Shown one piece after another: positions 32,632-41,245 of a stretch of DNA of 48,828 bases. The first letter of the stretch is position 1. The number at the start of each line of letters is the position of its first letter. Source of the stretch: Nitrospira sp. ST-bin5 (lineage in GTDB: Bacteria; Nitrospirota; Nitrospiria; Nitrospirales; Nitrospiraceae); contig MSXN01000015.1 in assembly GCA_002083555.1 (NCBI GenBank), forward strand, positions 1-48,828, in the 5' to 3' direction. The notes below the pieces were generated by a model. It was not told the DNA's origin. It ran no database searches and worked only from the letters and a program-made list of their open reading frames with translations. The translations under genes and the position numbers were made by a program.

Positions 32632-32958
32632 TCAGCTACCCTTGACGATCGTGCAATAGTCACCAACGATGCCGAGGATCTGGTGGGCCGTGTGATCGAC
32701 CGAGGCCACCGTGGAGATGCCGCCGGCCGCTTTCGCCGCCGCGACGCTCGCGTCACCGGTCGCAACCCATCCGAGGATTGAGGTCGCGCAGGCCTTGCCC
32801 TCTTTGGTTGCCGCAGTCGCCGTCGTCGCCACATCACCGTACTTCACATCGGTGAAGATCCAGCCCGCCGCCGGGGTCGCAACGATCTGACAACCGGTCA
32901 AGCTCAGACCAGCCGCAACAATCAATCCAAGGGACAACACGTGATACGCATGCTTCAT
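32632..32958 (-). CDS. TRL-like family lipoprotein
   Basis: A 108-residue lipoprotein with signal peptide and lipobox (LSLTGC, Cys23). The mature part IFTDVKYGDVATTATAATKE, GKACATSILGWVATGDASV and AAAKAAGGISTVASVDH is the full TRL-like pattern, a repeated small-residue sequence with one central Cys-Ala-Thr-Ser motif, found mainly in exported proteins of unknown function. GAGGAGGA precedes the ATG. It forms a single-gene unit with a consensus sigma-70 promoter and a strong terminator, so it is probably well expressed. Confidence 0.9.
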   Translation of the reverse strand: MKHAYHVLSLGLIVAAGLSLTGCQIVATPAAGWIFTDVKYGDVATTATAATKEGKACATSILGWVATGDASVAAAKAAGGISTVASVDHTAHQILGIVGDYCTIVKGS

Positions 32959-33045
32959 GATTCCTCCTCGTTTAATAAATTAGTGAGTTGTGAGTAAGTT
33001 GTGTGATTGACCCACCCGACCTTTCAGTAGGAATCACTTGGCCGG

Positions 33046-33074
33046 AGTATAGTGGTGGATATACCGTCTGTCAA
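33046..33074 (-). promoter_or_regulatory. Consensus sigma-70 promoter of the TRL-like lipoprotein gene
   Basis: On the minus strand TTGACA (33069-33074), a 17-base spacer, and TATACT (33046-33051). All six -35 bases and five of six -10 bases match. The ATG is about 87 bases downstream. Confidence 0.85.
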
Positions 33075-33160
33075 TTCGTGATAGGGGCGAGTGTTTCGAG
33101 CTTGAGCTGAAGAAATGGCATCAATTTCACTTTACCGGACCATCGCAAGGAAACGCTCCG

Positions 33161-33179
33161 TCTAGCATATCATGCTAGA
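33161..33179. other. 8-bp palindrome overlapping the DUF4105 stop
   Basis: TCTAGCAT (33161-33168), ATC, ATGCTAGA (33172-33179). It includes the TAG stop of the minus-strand gene. It could be a weak terminator or an operator; no T-tract follows. Confidence 0.4.
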
Positions 33180-35079
33180 AGAATGCCTGAACGCTCAACA
33201 GGACGTCGTTATCACGGTCGCGGTGATTATATTCCACCCGCAACGCCCAGTTCTGCGACAGGGTATAGCGGGACCCGGCATACCAGCGGATATCCTCGGA
33301 CTTGTCGCCTAGTGCATAACGAAGATATGACCCGGAGAGCATCAGCTTCCAGCGGTCCGTCAGATCGGTCAACATCCCCACCGTGCCGCCTCCGCCGATA
33401 CGGTGGCGCTCTTCATAGGCGCGGCTGTAGTTGGCTTCGGCCTCGGCAAACGCAAAATACACTTCTCGTTTGAACAGACTGGATTCCACGGCAGCCCCAA
33501 TCCCACCGCTCGCCACGCCGTTGCTGCAGAGCTGGCAGCCGTTGTGCCGGATCGTGTTCATGCCGACATTGACCTTCCAAGAGGGACCATGGAATAGATT
33601 ATCAACCGGCAACAGCGACACAATATTAAGCAGCGTCGCCCGCTCTAGCCTGATCTGATCAGCACGGCTATAGTGCCGAAAGGTTGCCCCAAGCATTTCG
33701 ATTTGCGCATCAGGCGTATACCCGACTTCAGAGTCGAGCAGGTCATGATACGCAGCCCTAAGCGACAACTCCTGAAAGTTGTCCCTATTGCGCCAACCTG
33801 CACCGATAGTGGCACGAGAAGTCTGATGCCCCACGTCAGGCCGTTCCGTATAAGGGAGAATAACCACCTCCTCAGATGGCACCCGTAATTGGCTTCGCTC
33901 ATAGAGAACCTGCCGGTTACGCTCTTTGTAGACCTTCATTTCCGGATCGTCGCTCTCAGCCTTGTACCGCAGATAGTCCGACGCCACATCGAGGACCATT
34001 GCCCGCCGTAGAACGGGCAGCGAGCCAAAGTATGCTGCATGTGCGGACTCAGGATCACTCAGGATTTGCTCTGCGGCTATCCGTTCGCCAGGTGTGAGGA
34101 GTGCCCGCTTTCGCTTAATGATGGCGCTCCGGGAAGGCCGGTAGGTTGTCGCACTCACCAGCCCTGGATAGGCCACTACGGCTCGTACCGTATCCGCTGG
34201 AATCGTCCACAGATCGAACTGCTCTCGAAGATGCAACTCCGGATTGGCATACTCCAACAACGACAGAATGTGATACGAGCAATTCTCCTTGAAGAAAAAA
34301 TAGTCGAAATACGCATTCCCCAATTCCCAGGCATGCATGATAAGCCGATCAATCTGATCGGGTGTCAAATTCAACCGGTACTCCCACATGTCCCGATTTT
34401 CAATATCGCGATAGGCTTGCACTTTGAGGTAATAGGGCGGCGTCGAGAACAACCCTTTATACCCCCCGAATATGCCCTTATAGGCATACTCAAGCCCAAC
34501 ATCGGGAGGAATCTGTGCAGCATAATCGATCGTATACGCCAAAATTCTCGTCTGATCGGTCTGACCTTTCTGGTCGATTCGCAGAAAAGTATGACCAAAC
34601 ATTGACGCTGGGTTGTTCATGTAGGCCGCGGGAAAGATCAGACTGATTCCCTGCGGATTCAACTCGGCTCGCCACCGCTCAAAGCGATCACATGAAACCG
34701 GAGGCAATCGAACGGGATCGACGGATAAGCGATTCCTCAGCCAATGATATCGAGCAATAAAGGCACACTGAGCCGGCTGCCTTGAACGCCCAACAGGGTC
34801 GCCGGAAAATAGCTGAGTGATCGTGGCCTCAAGTTCGGCCTGGGGATCGTGTTTTCCCTGAGGCGACAAGAAGAACCCCCCCTCATCTTGCTCACTAGTG
34901 ATCCCACCAAGAAGATTGTTCTGATAGTGAAGCAGGAGATGCCATTCCCGCTCGGCATCTAACCGCGCGGCCCTGGCCTGCTGAATTAACTCGTCGCGAT
35001 AATCACGAGATGTTGGCTCAGCGAGTCCACCACTTGGGGAAAGGCTCAAGAAGAGAATAATGAAGACAATTGCGATCAC
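33175..35079 (-). CDS. DUF4105/Lnb-type periplasmic protein with C-terminal barrel
   Basis: A 634-residue exported protein. Signal peptide at 1-20 (IAIVFIILFLSLSPSGGLA). Residues about 110-310 carry the DUF4105 (Lnb N-terminal, NlpC/P60-like) pattern: ISLIFPAAYMNNPASMFGHTF with the conserved catalytic-like His, TRILAYTIDYAAQIPPDVGLEY, GGYKGLFSTPPYYLKVQAY, WEYRLNLTPDQIDRLIMHAWEL and YFFFKENCSYHILSLLEY with an invariant N-C-S-Y-H. The C-terminal third is strand-rich and ends in Phe (VLLSVQAFF), suggesting an outer-membrane barrel. The family's role is unclear. It is about 60 bases upstream of a DUF3015 gene in the same orientation. Confidence 0.9.
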   Translation of the reverse strand: MIAIVFIILFLSLSPSGGLAEPTSRDYRDELIQQARAARLDAEREWHLLLHYQNNLLGGITSEQDEGGFFLSPQGKHDPQAELEATITQLFSGDPVGRSRQPAQCAFIARYHWLRNRLSVDPVRLPPVSCDRFERWRAELNPQGISLIFPAAYMNNPASMFGHTFLRIDQKGQTDQTRILAYTIDYAAQIPPDVGLEYAYKGIFGGYKGLFSTPPYYLKVQAYRDIENRDMWEYRLNLTPDQIDRLIMHAWELGNAYFDYFFFKENCSYHILSLLEYANPELHLREQFDLWTIPADTVRAVVAYPGLVSATTYRPSRSAIIKRKRALLTPGERIAAEQILSDPESAHAAYFGSLPVLRRAMVLDVASDYLRYKAESDDPEMKVYKERNRQVLYERSQLRVPSEEVVILPYTERPDVGHQTSRATIGAGWRNRDNFQELSLRAAYHDLLDSEVGYTPDAQIEMLGATFRHYSRADQIRLERATLLNIVSLLPVDNLFHGPSWKVNVGMNTIRHNGCQLCSNGVASGGIGAAVESSLFKREVYFAFAEAEANYSRAYEERHRIGGGGTVGMLTDLTDRWKLMLSGSYLRYALGDKSEDIRWYAGSRYTLSQNWALRVEYNHRDRDNDVLLSVQAFF

Positions 35080-35140
35080 GGTGAGGGAAGGGGGAAAAGA
35101 ACGGACTCCCGCCTAAGAGCAGGAGCCCGTTTCACAAGCT

Positions 35141-35653
35141 CTACTTATTCAGCGAAACCTTGACCAACACGGGGTTCGCCGAGATCGCATCGTTCATAGC
35201 CTTTATCATAGCCACCGCAGAGACTTCCCCTGCTTGGGTCAACGCCGTGTAGCGTTCCTGCGTCATGGCAAAGAATGCCTGATGCTGGCCCTGGGGAACA
35301 CCGAGAAGTGTCGCGAGAGAAGCAAGGTGTTCCCCGCTGCCCTGAGCCATTTCCTGAGCTAGTGCGTCTGAATTGAGCTCTGCAAACATTGTCGTCTTAT
35401 TTTCCGCCCACCAGCGACCATCGTCCGTGCAACCGGATGTCCCACTGCTGATGGCAAATGTATTTACTCCCGTCCCATTTAGCGTGGCCATCAGAACTTG
35501 GGCGCCTTTGGTTTTTGCGTTGGGATAGTTTTGAAATGCCAGCTTCCCGAGGCCACATCCAGGCCCCGTATCGGGGGTACCCGCGGCAACAGCCAACCCG
35601 ACCTGCATTCCCACGAAGGCTACTGCCAAGGATGCCATGAGCACTCTCTTCAT
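35141..35653 (-). CDS. DUF3015 family exported protein
   Basis: A 170-residue protein with a signal peptide (LMASLAVAFVGMQVGLAVA). The mature part has GPGCGLGKLAFQN, FAISSGTSGCTDDGRWW, MFAELNSDALAQEMAQGSGEHL and LATLLGVPQGQHQAFFAMTQ, the known DUF3015 pattern with two cysteines and the E...GEHL helix. Function unknown. Two ATGs in tandem are possible; 35653 has GGAGGG six bases ahead. It and the DUF4105 gene downstream are probably co-transcribed; a -10/-35 pair lies upstream. Confidence 0.9.
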   Translation of the reverse strand: MKRVLMASLAVAFVGMQVGLAVAAGTPDTGPGCGLGKLAFQNYPNAKTKGAQVLMATLNGTGVNTFAISSGTSGCTDDGRWWAENKTTMFAELNSDALAQEMAQGSGEHLASLATLLGVPQGQHQAFFAMTQERYTALTQAGEVSAVAMIKAMNDAISANPVLVKVSLNK

Positions 35654-35717
35654 CATAAGCCCTCCTTAGTGGATAAATTACCGACTCCCCGAATAAATCT
35701 ATCGGGAATTTTTTACA

Positions 35718-35748
35718 AGTATAGACCAATTCCGCGGCAAAATCTCAA
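35718..35748 (-). promoter_or_regulatory. Possible promoter of the DUF3015 gene
   Basis: On the minus strand TATACT (35718-35723) with TTGAGA (35743-35748) nineteen bases upstream. The -10 is good, the spacing long. A short hairpin in CCCGA...TCGGG lies between the -10 and the start. Confidence 0.45.
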
Positions 35749-35845
35749 CCAATTATCTGCGACACGCAGCCACGAAGAGATCGCCACGTATGAATTCTAC
35801 AATGTCCACTGCGCGACGGTGAGAGTCAGTATTACCATTCCTGTT

Positions 35846-36385
35846 TCAGCGCGAGTGACGATCGTTGCGCTTTCCATCAGCCTTCCGCTGCAACGGGATG
35901 ACTCTGGGCTCAATCCGCCCTCCAACGAAGGTCAGCATCCCGACGCCGCGCGGCAGGGAAAACCGTTTCGGTCCGGCTGACCCGGGATTGAACAACAGGG
36001 TTAGGCCATAGCGCTCAATGGTCGGACGATGACTGTGGCCGAAGACGCAGACGTCGAGCTGTTCTTTGTCCAACCACGCTCTTGCTTCCATGGTCAGCTT
36101 TCCGCGCTCGAACAGGATGTGGCGGATTCCAATCGTCACCCCGGCACGGCGGATCACGCGCGACCTGGGGAATCCGCTATCTTCGAACTCATCGACGTTG
36201 CCCGACACGGCGATGACCGGGGCGATCCGCTGGAGCTACCGAATGACCTCAGGATCGCCGATATCACCGGCATGAAGGATGACTGCGACACCTGCGAAAT
36301 GCGCAATGATCGCCTGATCAAACAGGCCATGAGTATCGGCGATCACGCCGATTCCGTATTCCCACTGCTTTCCAGCATAGGACAT
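35846..36385 (-). pseudogene. YfcE/MJ0936-type metallophosphoesterase, split by an in-frame TAG
   Basis: Both halves of a calcineurin-like phosphodiesterase lie in one frame. The N-terminal half has GIGVIADTHGLFD (metal ligands D and H) and VILHAGDIGDPEVIR; then TAG at 36236-36238; then LQRIAPVIAVSGNVDEFE (the N ligand), FERGKL, VCVFGHSHRP (two His ligands) and FNPGSAGPKR. Apart from the stop all metal-binding motifs are intact and no bases are missing. It is either a recent nonsense mutation, a read error, or a stop that is suppressed. Start at ATG 36385 is chosen for length; no SD is seen. Confidence 0.82.
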
Positions 36386-36581
36386 CATCAAGAACTTTGA
36401 TTTTCCGTCATTGGATTCGATGACAGTGCATCCATAACAGACGCAGAAGAGCACGCCCAGAAGTAAGAACCTGCCCCACGTATCGTCTGCCCTGCCGCTC
36501 AGGTCATGACAGTGACCTTTCGTATGAGTCGGGCCTCATTCACATTCCAGTCTGGAAGTGTTCCGCGATGCTCTGAAATCC
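36386..36581. other. AT-rich non-coding stretch upstream of a lipoprotein gene
   Basis: About 200 bases with no gene that could be supported on either strand. It is part of a 337-base gap (36386-36722) that also holds the promoter at 36582-36609. Base composition is clearly lower in GC than in flanking genes. Confidence 0.5.
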
Positions 36582-36609
36582 TTGACCTGCACTTAAATTT
36601 TCCTATAAT
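36582..36609 (+). promoter_or_regulatory. Sigma-70 promoter of the 36723 lipoprotein gene
   Basis: TTGACC (36582-36587), 16-base spacer, perfect TATAAT (36604-36609). The transcript would carry an untranslated leader of about 105 bases before the ATG at 36723. Confidence 0.82.
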
Positions 36610-36722
36610 GCTAGCTATACTATCCAAGTAGCCAAAGCAAACTTTCCTGATCATTAGATAGCAGTAGTCCACTCCAGGCACTGTAAGCCAGTGTCTGCAT
36701 GTTGCCAGAATAGGAGAAACAT

Positions 36723-37133
36723 ATGTTGAAGACCTTCAATGTCGTCGCTCCACTCCTAGCGATCTGCTTTCTGTCCTCTAGCTGCTCAGTCTTGATGGTA
36801 GCAAACCGTGATAGCTACCGAGGGGATGTCAACGTTGCCCAGCTAGGCATTCAGCGATCGGCCGTAATAGCTGAACTCGGCCAACCTGACAACTTTACTA
36901 CCTTAGAAAACGGCGGATACGATGACCGGTATGTGCTCGACCCCGATGCACACCACGGCATAACGAAGTTCTTCACCGGATTATTTTACTTAGGAGCCGA
37001 TATTGTCACGGCTTTTCTTACAGAACTCATCTTTACGCCAGCCGAGATTGCCTTTAAGGACAAACTAGTCGTCTATCATCTGACGTACGGTGGGGATGGG
37101 AAGTTGTCTGCTATTGAGAAGATAAAGAATTAG
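36723..37133 (+). CDS. Putative lipoprotein, 136 residues
   Basis: A lipoprotein with signal peptide and lipobox-like LSSSC (Cys21). The segment VAQLGIQRSAVIAELGQPDNFTTLENGGYDDRYVLD resembles the BamE/SmpA-type fold in miniature (a helix-turn followed by GxPxxxx...DxYxxD). A hydrophobic stretch (FFTGLFYLGADIVTAFLTEL) follows and may be a membrane helix. GGAGAAACAT directly before the ATG is a good ribosome binding site. Its codons are AT-rich relative to neighbours, suggesting it arrived by transfer. No function known. Confidence 0.75.
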   Translation: MLKTFNVVAPLLAICFLSSSCSVLMVANRDSYRGDVNVAQLGIQRSAVIAELGQPDNFTTLENGGYDDRYVLDPDAHHGITKFFTGLFYLGADIVTAFLTELIFTPAEIAFKDKLVVYHLTYGGDGKLSAIEKIKN

Positions 37134-37189
37134 ATCAGACGCTTTGCCCAATCAGGGAACCGCAATACCCAGAATCGAGCTGCGCTCTC

Positions 37190-38308
37190 TCAGTACCCGC
37201 TTTGTACAGCTGTCCACTCAAATGAGAAGGGCACTGTCTCATGTCGAGGGAGAGCCGCCAATTCAGCCTTTAGACGATCGGCTCTGGCGCTGCTCATCGG
37301 ATGGGTGGAAAGCCACTCCAACCGCCCCTCGTCTTTCTCCGAGAGTTTTTGAAAAAAGGTGATCATGCCCTTGGGATCGATCTTGGCGCGATAAACCAGC
37401 TGCAACCCGGTCAGGTCGGCTTCCAACTCCTGCGCGCGGTCGAACTTGAGCGTCAGCAGTTCAACACCGACTTGGCGCATCAATCCGATCAGCCCCTGCT
37501 GATCGCCGACGATGATCGCGACCACGGCCATAATGCCCAGGTTTTTCACCATCCGCTCCATCCCGTGGCGCTGCAACACATGGTTGAGCTCATGGCCCAA
37601 GACACCCGCGACTTCTTCCCCGCTCTCCGCTTTTTTCATCAAGCCGGTAAATACGACGACGTAGCCGCCCGGTAGCGCAAAAGCATTGACGACGTCGCTC
37701 TTCACCACGGTGACTTGAAACTTGTAAGGATTGTTCGGAATCTGCTCGGCTAGACGCTGCGTCATCTCTTCGACGGCCTTGACGGCGGGGCCTTCTTTCA
37801 TCACGTCTTGATGGCTCAGAAAATCCTTGTAGGCCGCTTCACCAAGCTTCTGCTCCCACTCGACCGGAATCCGGCTCACCGCCATCTCTACCAACAGATC
37901 GGCCCCGAACCAGAGCCCCAGCGCCACGGCCATGATCGAGCCAGCGACAGTCCCCCACATGACACGATGCCGGTGGCGTATCTGCCGCACTCGCTCGGCG
38001 GCCTGCTCAAACGGCTGACTCAAGTGATCCGGCGCCGCTTCACGGAACGCCCGGATGAGCTCAGGATGCTTGAGATACAATGTGCGGGCCAGCAGGCCCT
38101 CTCCCCACTTTAAGACCAGATGATCATGGTCCAGCCCACCGGCGGACACCGCCAGCCCTGTAAAGAGCACTCGCTCAGATGGAGCCGTCGATCCTGCCGG
38201 CTCATAAGCGATCGCGAGCCCATCGCCTTCAATCTGGACGAGACAGGGCGCGCCGCTGGTCGGAAACTCCTCACCGAAACAAAGGGCGTTGGGGGAAAAG
38301 TTGGTCAT
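37190..38308 (-). CDS. M48-family membrane metalloprotease
   Basis: A 372-residue protein. A cytoplasmic-type N-terminal region (about 1-110) is followed by a TM helix (about 117-138, MWGTVAGSIMAVALGLWFGADLL) and an M48 domain: KSDVVNAFALPGGYVVVFTGL, the zinc site HELNH (239-243) and the third ligand E294 in RAQELEADLTG. It ends with LSTHPMSSARADRLK. This layout matches the DUF (YgcG-like N-terminal) plus M48 family that may act in envelope quality control. ATG 38308 is used as it begins the conserved part; only a weak AGG precedes it. The upstream frame is open but unlike protein. Confidence 0.88.
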   Translation of the reverse strand: MTNFSPNALCFGEEFPTSGAPCLVQIEGDGLAIAYEPAGSTAPSERVLFTGLAVSAGGLDHDHLVLKWGEGLLARTLYLKHPELIRAFREAAPDHLSQPFEQAAERVRQIRHRHRVMWGTVAGSIMAVALGLWFGADLLVEMAVSRIPVEWEQKLGEAAYKDFLSHQDVMKEGPAVKAVEEMTQRLAEQIPNNPYKFQVTVVKSDVVNAFALPGGYVVVFTGLMKKAESGEEVAGVLGHELNHVLQRHGMERMVKNLGIMAVVAIIVGDQQGLIGLMRQVGVELLTLKFDRAQELEADLTGLQLVYRAKIDPKGMITFFQKLSEKDEGRLEWLSTHPMSSARADRLKAELAALPRHETVPFSFEWTAVQSGY

Positions 38309-38559
38309 CCTAGGATCAATTGACCTATGAAAGGCAGGAGGCTTATGCGGATGCTCAAAACGCCAGCCAACAAGGCCGCAGGCGAGAGACAACCACAGGC
38401 GTGATCGTTTCCACCCGCCCACCCCGAGCTGCCAAGACAGCTCGTTCCTCGCGCAGGGTACGTTGAGGATTGGATCGAGCCGAGAACGAAGCTCGGGAAC
38501 CAGCGCGTCTTGGCGCGCGGGGGTCGGGTGGGTGAGATAGCTGTCGTTTTCAGCATCCG

Positions 38560-39243
38560 CTACTCGGAGACCGGGATGAATTGTCTGATCCAGGCCCCGA
38601 AGCTGCCCGGGTTTCGGCTCTGGATATACACAATGCCCGGTCCACGGAAGCGGCAAACCAGTCCTTCGCCGGATGTGAAGCTGGCAACCCAACCGGAAGC
38701 GGCTTTCTCGATGTTGTACGACGTCGTCGCAGACCAGGCCACAAGGTGGCTGTTGTCCACGATGTATTCCTGATCCGGCCTGAGCTCGATCTTATGAATG
38801 GCGCCGAAGCTATTCACCGCCAGCATCCCCTTGCCGCCGATCTTCAGAATGAAAAATCCTTCGCCACCCAGGAGTCCGCGGCTCAAACTCTGCATCTTGC
38901 TTTCGATCGTGATGGAGTCCGCCCCGGCCAGAAATCCGTCTTTCTGCACCATGTATTCGTTCACGCCGTCGAGCTCCAGAATGACGATTTCGCCCGGCAC
39001 TGTCGGCGCCAGCAACACCTCGCCCGGCCCCCGACTGGCCCTCAAAGTCTGGAAGAAGAACTTTTCCCCTGTCAAAAGCTTGCGCGAGAGCGCCCCGAGA
39101 AACCCGCCCTCCATCTTACTTTCAACATCCACCGTCGGTGACGAACCTACCATGGCACCCGATTCGGCTTTGATGTGCTCCCCGGCCGCCAACTCAACAC
39201 GCACCATCGGGAACGCTCCGGGATAAAGAATTTCGCTTTTCAT
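38560..39243 (-). CDS. AIM24 family protein
   Basis: A 227-residue beta-helical protein. The pattern EILYPGAFPMVRVELAAGE, IKAESGAMVGSSP, FLGALSRKLLTGEKFFFQTL, GEIVILELDG, GFLAGADSITIESKMQ, GLLGGEGFFILKIGGKGML and IVDNSHLVAWS is complete for AIM24/TIGR00266, ancient proteins of unknown function found in bacteria and mitochondria. AGGAGATC precedes ATG 39243. It is a single-gene unit about 250 bases from the protease gene; that gap holds only a short hairpin and no gene that can be supported. Confidence 0.93.
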   Translation of the reverse strand: MKSEILYPGAFPMVRVELAAGEHIKAESGAMVGSSPTVDVESKMEGGFLGALSRKLLTGEKFFFQTLRASRGPGEVLLAPTVPGEIVILELDGVNEYMVQKDGFLAGADSITIESKMQSLSRGLLGGEGFFILKIGGKGMLAVNSFGAIHKIELRPDQEYIVDNSHLVAWSATTSYNIEKAASGWVASFTSGEGLVCRFRGPGIVYIQSRNPGSFGAWIRQFIPVSE

Positions 39244-39356
39244 CGATTGATCTCCTGAAATAGACACGCAGTCTGGACGTGTTCCATACGCAAGACTCAT
39301 ACGCAGGTGATTCTGTGGAATGCGCGCGACACTGTCAAGCGCACATCAGGAATCGC

Positions 39357-39887
39357 TTAACGGGTGGGACGGAAAGGCCGGTCGCGGTGCTGAAGCTGAT
39401 TCGGCGATGGAGCAGACCCCTCGCCGCCGAGGTTCTTTTTGAACTGCCGGCGAAGCGTGCGCCGTTCGTCGGGCGTCATATTCTTCCAGCGTTGGCGCAT
39501 CTCATGGCGCTCTTCAGGCGGCAACGACCGAAACCACTGCCGCGCGTTGCGAATGGCCTCGCGCTTTTCCGGCGGCAACTCGCGAAAGCGCTGGAACCGG
39601 TCGCGCAGTCGCTGTTGATCGTCCGGAGACATCTGTCGCCACTCCTGGAACCGTTGCCGCGCCTCGATGCGTTCATCAGGATTCATGTTCGACCACTGCC
39701 GCGCGCCGTTGCGCAAGCGCTCCTGACGATCCGCCGGCAGCTGATCCCAGTCCTGATTGAATTTCTGCAACAACTGTTGCTCCTGCTGATTCAATTGACC
39801 CCACGGTACGCCTGGAGATTCAGCCTGGGCCCATGCCGCGAGACTCCATCCAAGGAGCAGAATAATGTTGAGTACAAATCCCCTCAT
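39357..39887 (-). CDS. DUF3106 family exported protein
   Basis: A 176-residue protein with a signal peptide (LNIILLLGWSLAAWAQA) and a strongly helical, Arg/Gln/Glu-rich mature part in which the unit WxxLxPxxRxxLRxxxxxW recurs: QLPADRQERLRNGARQW, MNPDERIEARQRFQEWRQ, MSPDDQQRLRDRFQRFRE, LPPEKREAIRNARQWFRS and LPPEERHEMRQRWKN. This is DUF3106, a periplasmic family similar to CpxP/Spy-type helical proteins. It is the last gene of the ECF sigma operon; start overlaps the upstream stop by four bases. Confidence 0.92.
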   Translation of the reverse strand: MRGFVLNIILLLGWSLAAWAQAESPGVPWGQLNQQEQQLLQKFNQDWDQLPADRQERLRNGARQWSNMNPDERIEARQRFQEWRQMSPDDQQRLRDRFQRFRELPPEKREAIRNARQWFRSLPPEERHEMRQRWKNMTPDERRTLRRQFKKNLGGEGSAPSPNQLQHRDRPFRPTR

Positions 39888-40219
39888 CGCTTCATCTCTC
39901 GCATGGGATCGATTGGACGGCCCCCTTGCTGATCAGCCCCTTCACGGTTTTCCCGTCGATTCGTTCGCGGCGCTTCTTGCGGCGACCCTGATCGCTGATC
40001 CTTTGGGGGAGTCACCGCCTCGGCACCCGACAATTCAACAGCATGAAACGGGTCGACCCATCGGCCATCGCCCATGTGCCAATTTCCTAAAAATTCCAGG
40101 AACTCGGCATCCGGAGCCTGCGCGGCCTCAGGCGGCGCGGCAGCCGACGATCCCGCCGTCCACAGCAACGCGCAGCACATCCAGCCCAAGCACGTCTGCC
40201 CGCTACCCTGCCTGGTCAT
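39884..40219 (-). CDS. Hypothetical exported protein in ECF sigma operon
   Basis: A 111-residue protein not recognised. A signal peptide (CLGWMCCALLWTAGSSAAAP) is followed by FLEFLGNWHMGDGRWVDPFHAVE and a charged Arg/Glu/Gln-rich tail with no predicted structure. It overlaps the DUF3619 gene by 17 bases and the DUF3106 gene by four, so its place in the operon is firm. The small LGxWxxxDGxWVDP motif occurs in other proteins of such operons. ATG 40219 is preferred over GTG 40222. Confidence 0.75.
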   Translation of the reverse strand: MTRQGSGQTCLGWMCCALLWTAGSSAAAPPEAAQAPDAEFLEFLGNWHMGDGRWVDPFHAVELSGAEAVTPPKDQRSGSPQEAPRTNRRENREGADQQGGRPIDPMREMKR

Positions 40220-40556
40220 CACCGGCCAGCCAATGAAAAAATTCGAGATCTTCGGCTAGCTCGACATTCTCGACTGACGTGACGAGCTCGAAATCATCCA
40301 ACGACACGGCCGCATGCTGAGGAGGCGCCGCCAGTTGTGCCCAGAGCAGCACGGCCAGCGCCGCAAGCGAGGCTACTGCCAGGCCGGAAACCCAGGTACG
40401 CCAAGGAGACCGGCGCGCATAGGCATCCAACGCGGCCAGCCGTCCCTGCTGCAGTCGGAGGGCCGTCGCATGATCTACCTCGCCGACGGCACGATCCAAC
40501 ACCACCTTGGCCTGGCCGACAAACTCATGATCGCTGTGATGCAGATCCTGATTCAT
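40203..40556 (-). CDS. DUF3619 family protein, probable anti-sigma partner
   Basis: A 117-residue protein with a cytoplasmic N-terminus (VGQAKVVLDRAVGEVDHATALRLQQGRLAAL), one TM helix (about 54-73, VSGLAVASLAALAVLLWAQL) and the conserved acidic end (DFELVTSVENVELAEDLEFFHWL). DUF3619 genes routinely follow ECF sigma genes, and the single TM topology fits an anti-sigma factor. ATG 40556 overlaps the sigma stop by four bases (ATGA). Confidence 0.88.
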   Translation of the reverse strand: MNQDLHHSDHEFVGQAKVVLDRAVGEVDHATALRLQQGRLAALDAYARRSPWRTWVSGLAVASLAALAVLLWAQLAAPPQHAAVSLDDFELVTSVENVELAEDLEFFHWLAGDDQAG

Positions 40557-41164
40557 GGCCAATGATTTCCTAATCGCGTTCGAAGCGCATGAATGGCACG
40601 GAAATAGTGTGTCTTCACGCTCCCCTCAGAGCAGCCCATCGCCGCCGCGGTTTGCGCCACATCCAGCTCTTCCCAAGCCCGCAGTAAAAACGCTTGCTGC
40701 TGGCGGAAAGGCAGCGTACGCAATGCCGCATCAAGCGCCGCCGAGGCCTCCTTGATCTTCAGTTGGTGGTCTGCCGTCGGGGTCGTCGTATCGGCGATCG
40801 CGTCCAATGGATCGCCGGCTTCCTCGCCGTCCTCGTCGCGCCCCAACCAGAGACGCCAGCGAGACCGGACTTTTGTCCGCCGATACCAATCGCGAATCTT
40901 GGATTGCAAGATCCGATGAAACAGCGGCCCCCATTCCGCTTCGTCGCGCATGCCATACCGCTCGACCAGCTTGAGCATGGCCTCCTGCACAAGATCCAGC
41001 GCCTCGTCATCGTGTCCCGTGGCGATCTGTGCCATCCGAAACGCGCGGCGTTCGACTCCGGCCAAAAATCGATCCAGCGCCCGTGTCTCCTCCAGAGTCG
41101 AAATCCTCCCACCCAGATAACATTGACCACTGTGGGCCGGTGTCAGACTACGAGCGAGTGCCAT
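40553..41164 (-). CDS. ECF-type RNA polymerase sigma factor
   Basis: A 203-residue sigma-70 family factor. Region 2 is in the first half (FRMAQIATGHDDEALDLVQEAMLKLVERY, GPLFHRILQSKIRDWYRR), region 4 in the second half (LRTLPFRQQQAFLLRAWEELDVAQTAAAMGCSEGSVKTHYFRAIHALR, a full helix-turn-helix). The DEALDLVQEAM segment matches region 2.1-2.2. It heads the operon sigma-DUF3619-unknown-DUF3106. GAGGTGAGGAG before the ATG is a strong ribosome binding site. Its targets are not visible. Confidence 0.93.
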   Translation of the reverse strand: MALARSLTPAHSGQCYLGGRISTLEETRALDRFLAGVERRAFRMAQIATGHDDEALDLVQEAMLKLVERYGMRDEAEWGPLFHRILQSKIRDWYRRTKVRSRWRLWLGRDEDGEEAGDPLDAIADTTTPTADHQLKIKEASAALDAALRTLPFRQQQAFLLRAWEELDVAQTAAAMGCSEGSVKTHYFRAIHALRTRLGNHWP

Positions 41165-41216
41165 TCCCGCTCCTCACCTCGGTGCTGACAGAACACGATC
41201 CTGCGCCGTGCAACTG

Positions 41217-41245
41217 ATTGTCATGGGATCTGCCCTCCAGGTCAA
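41217..41245 (-). promoter_or_regulatory. Possible promoter of the ECF sigma operon
   Basis: On the minus strand TTGACC (41240-41245), a 17-base spacer and GACAAT (41217-41222). The -10 is a partial match. It lies about 53 bases before the sigma start. Confidence 0.4.

Noticed and set aside
38309..38559. A 250-base gap between the M48 protease and AIM24 genes with CGAGCTG...CAGCTCG.
   Set aside because: The 7-bp hairpin has no T-tract and no gene or clear promoter was found, so no feature is claimed.
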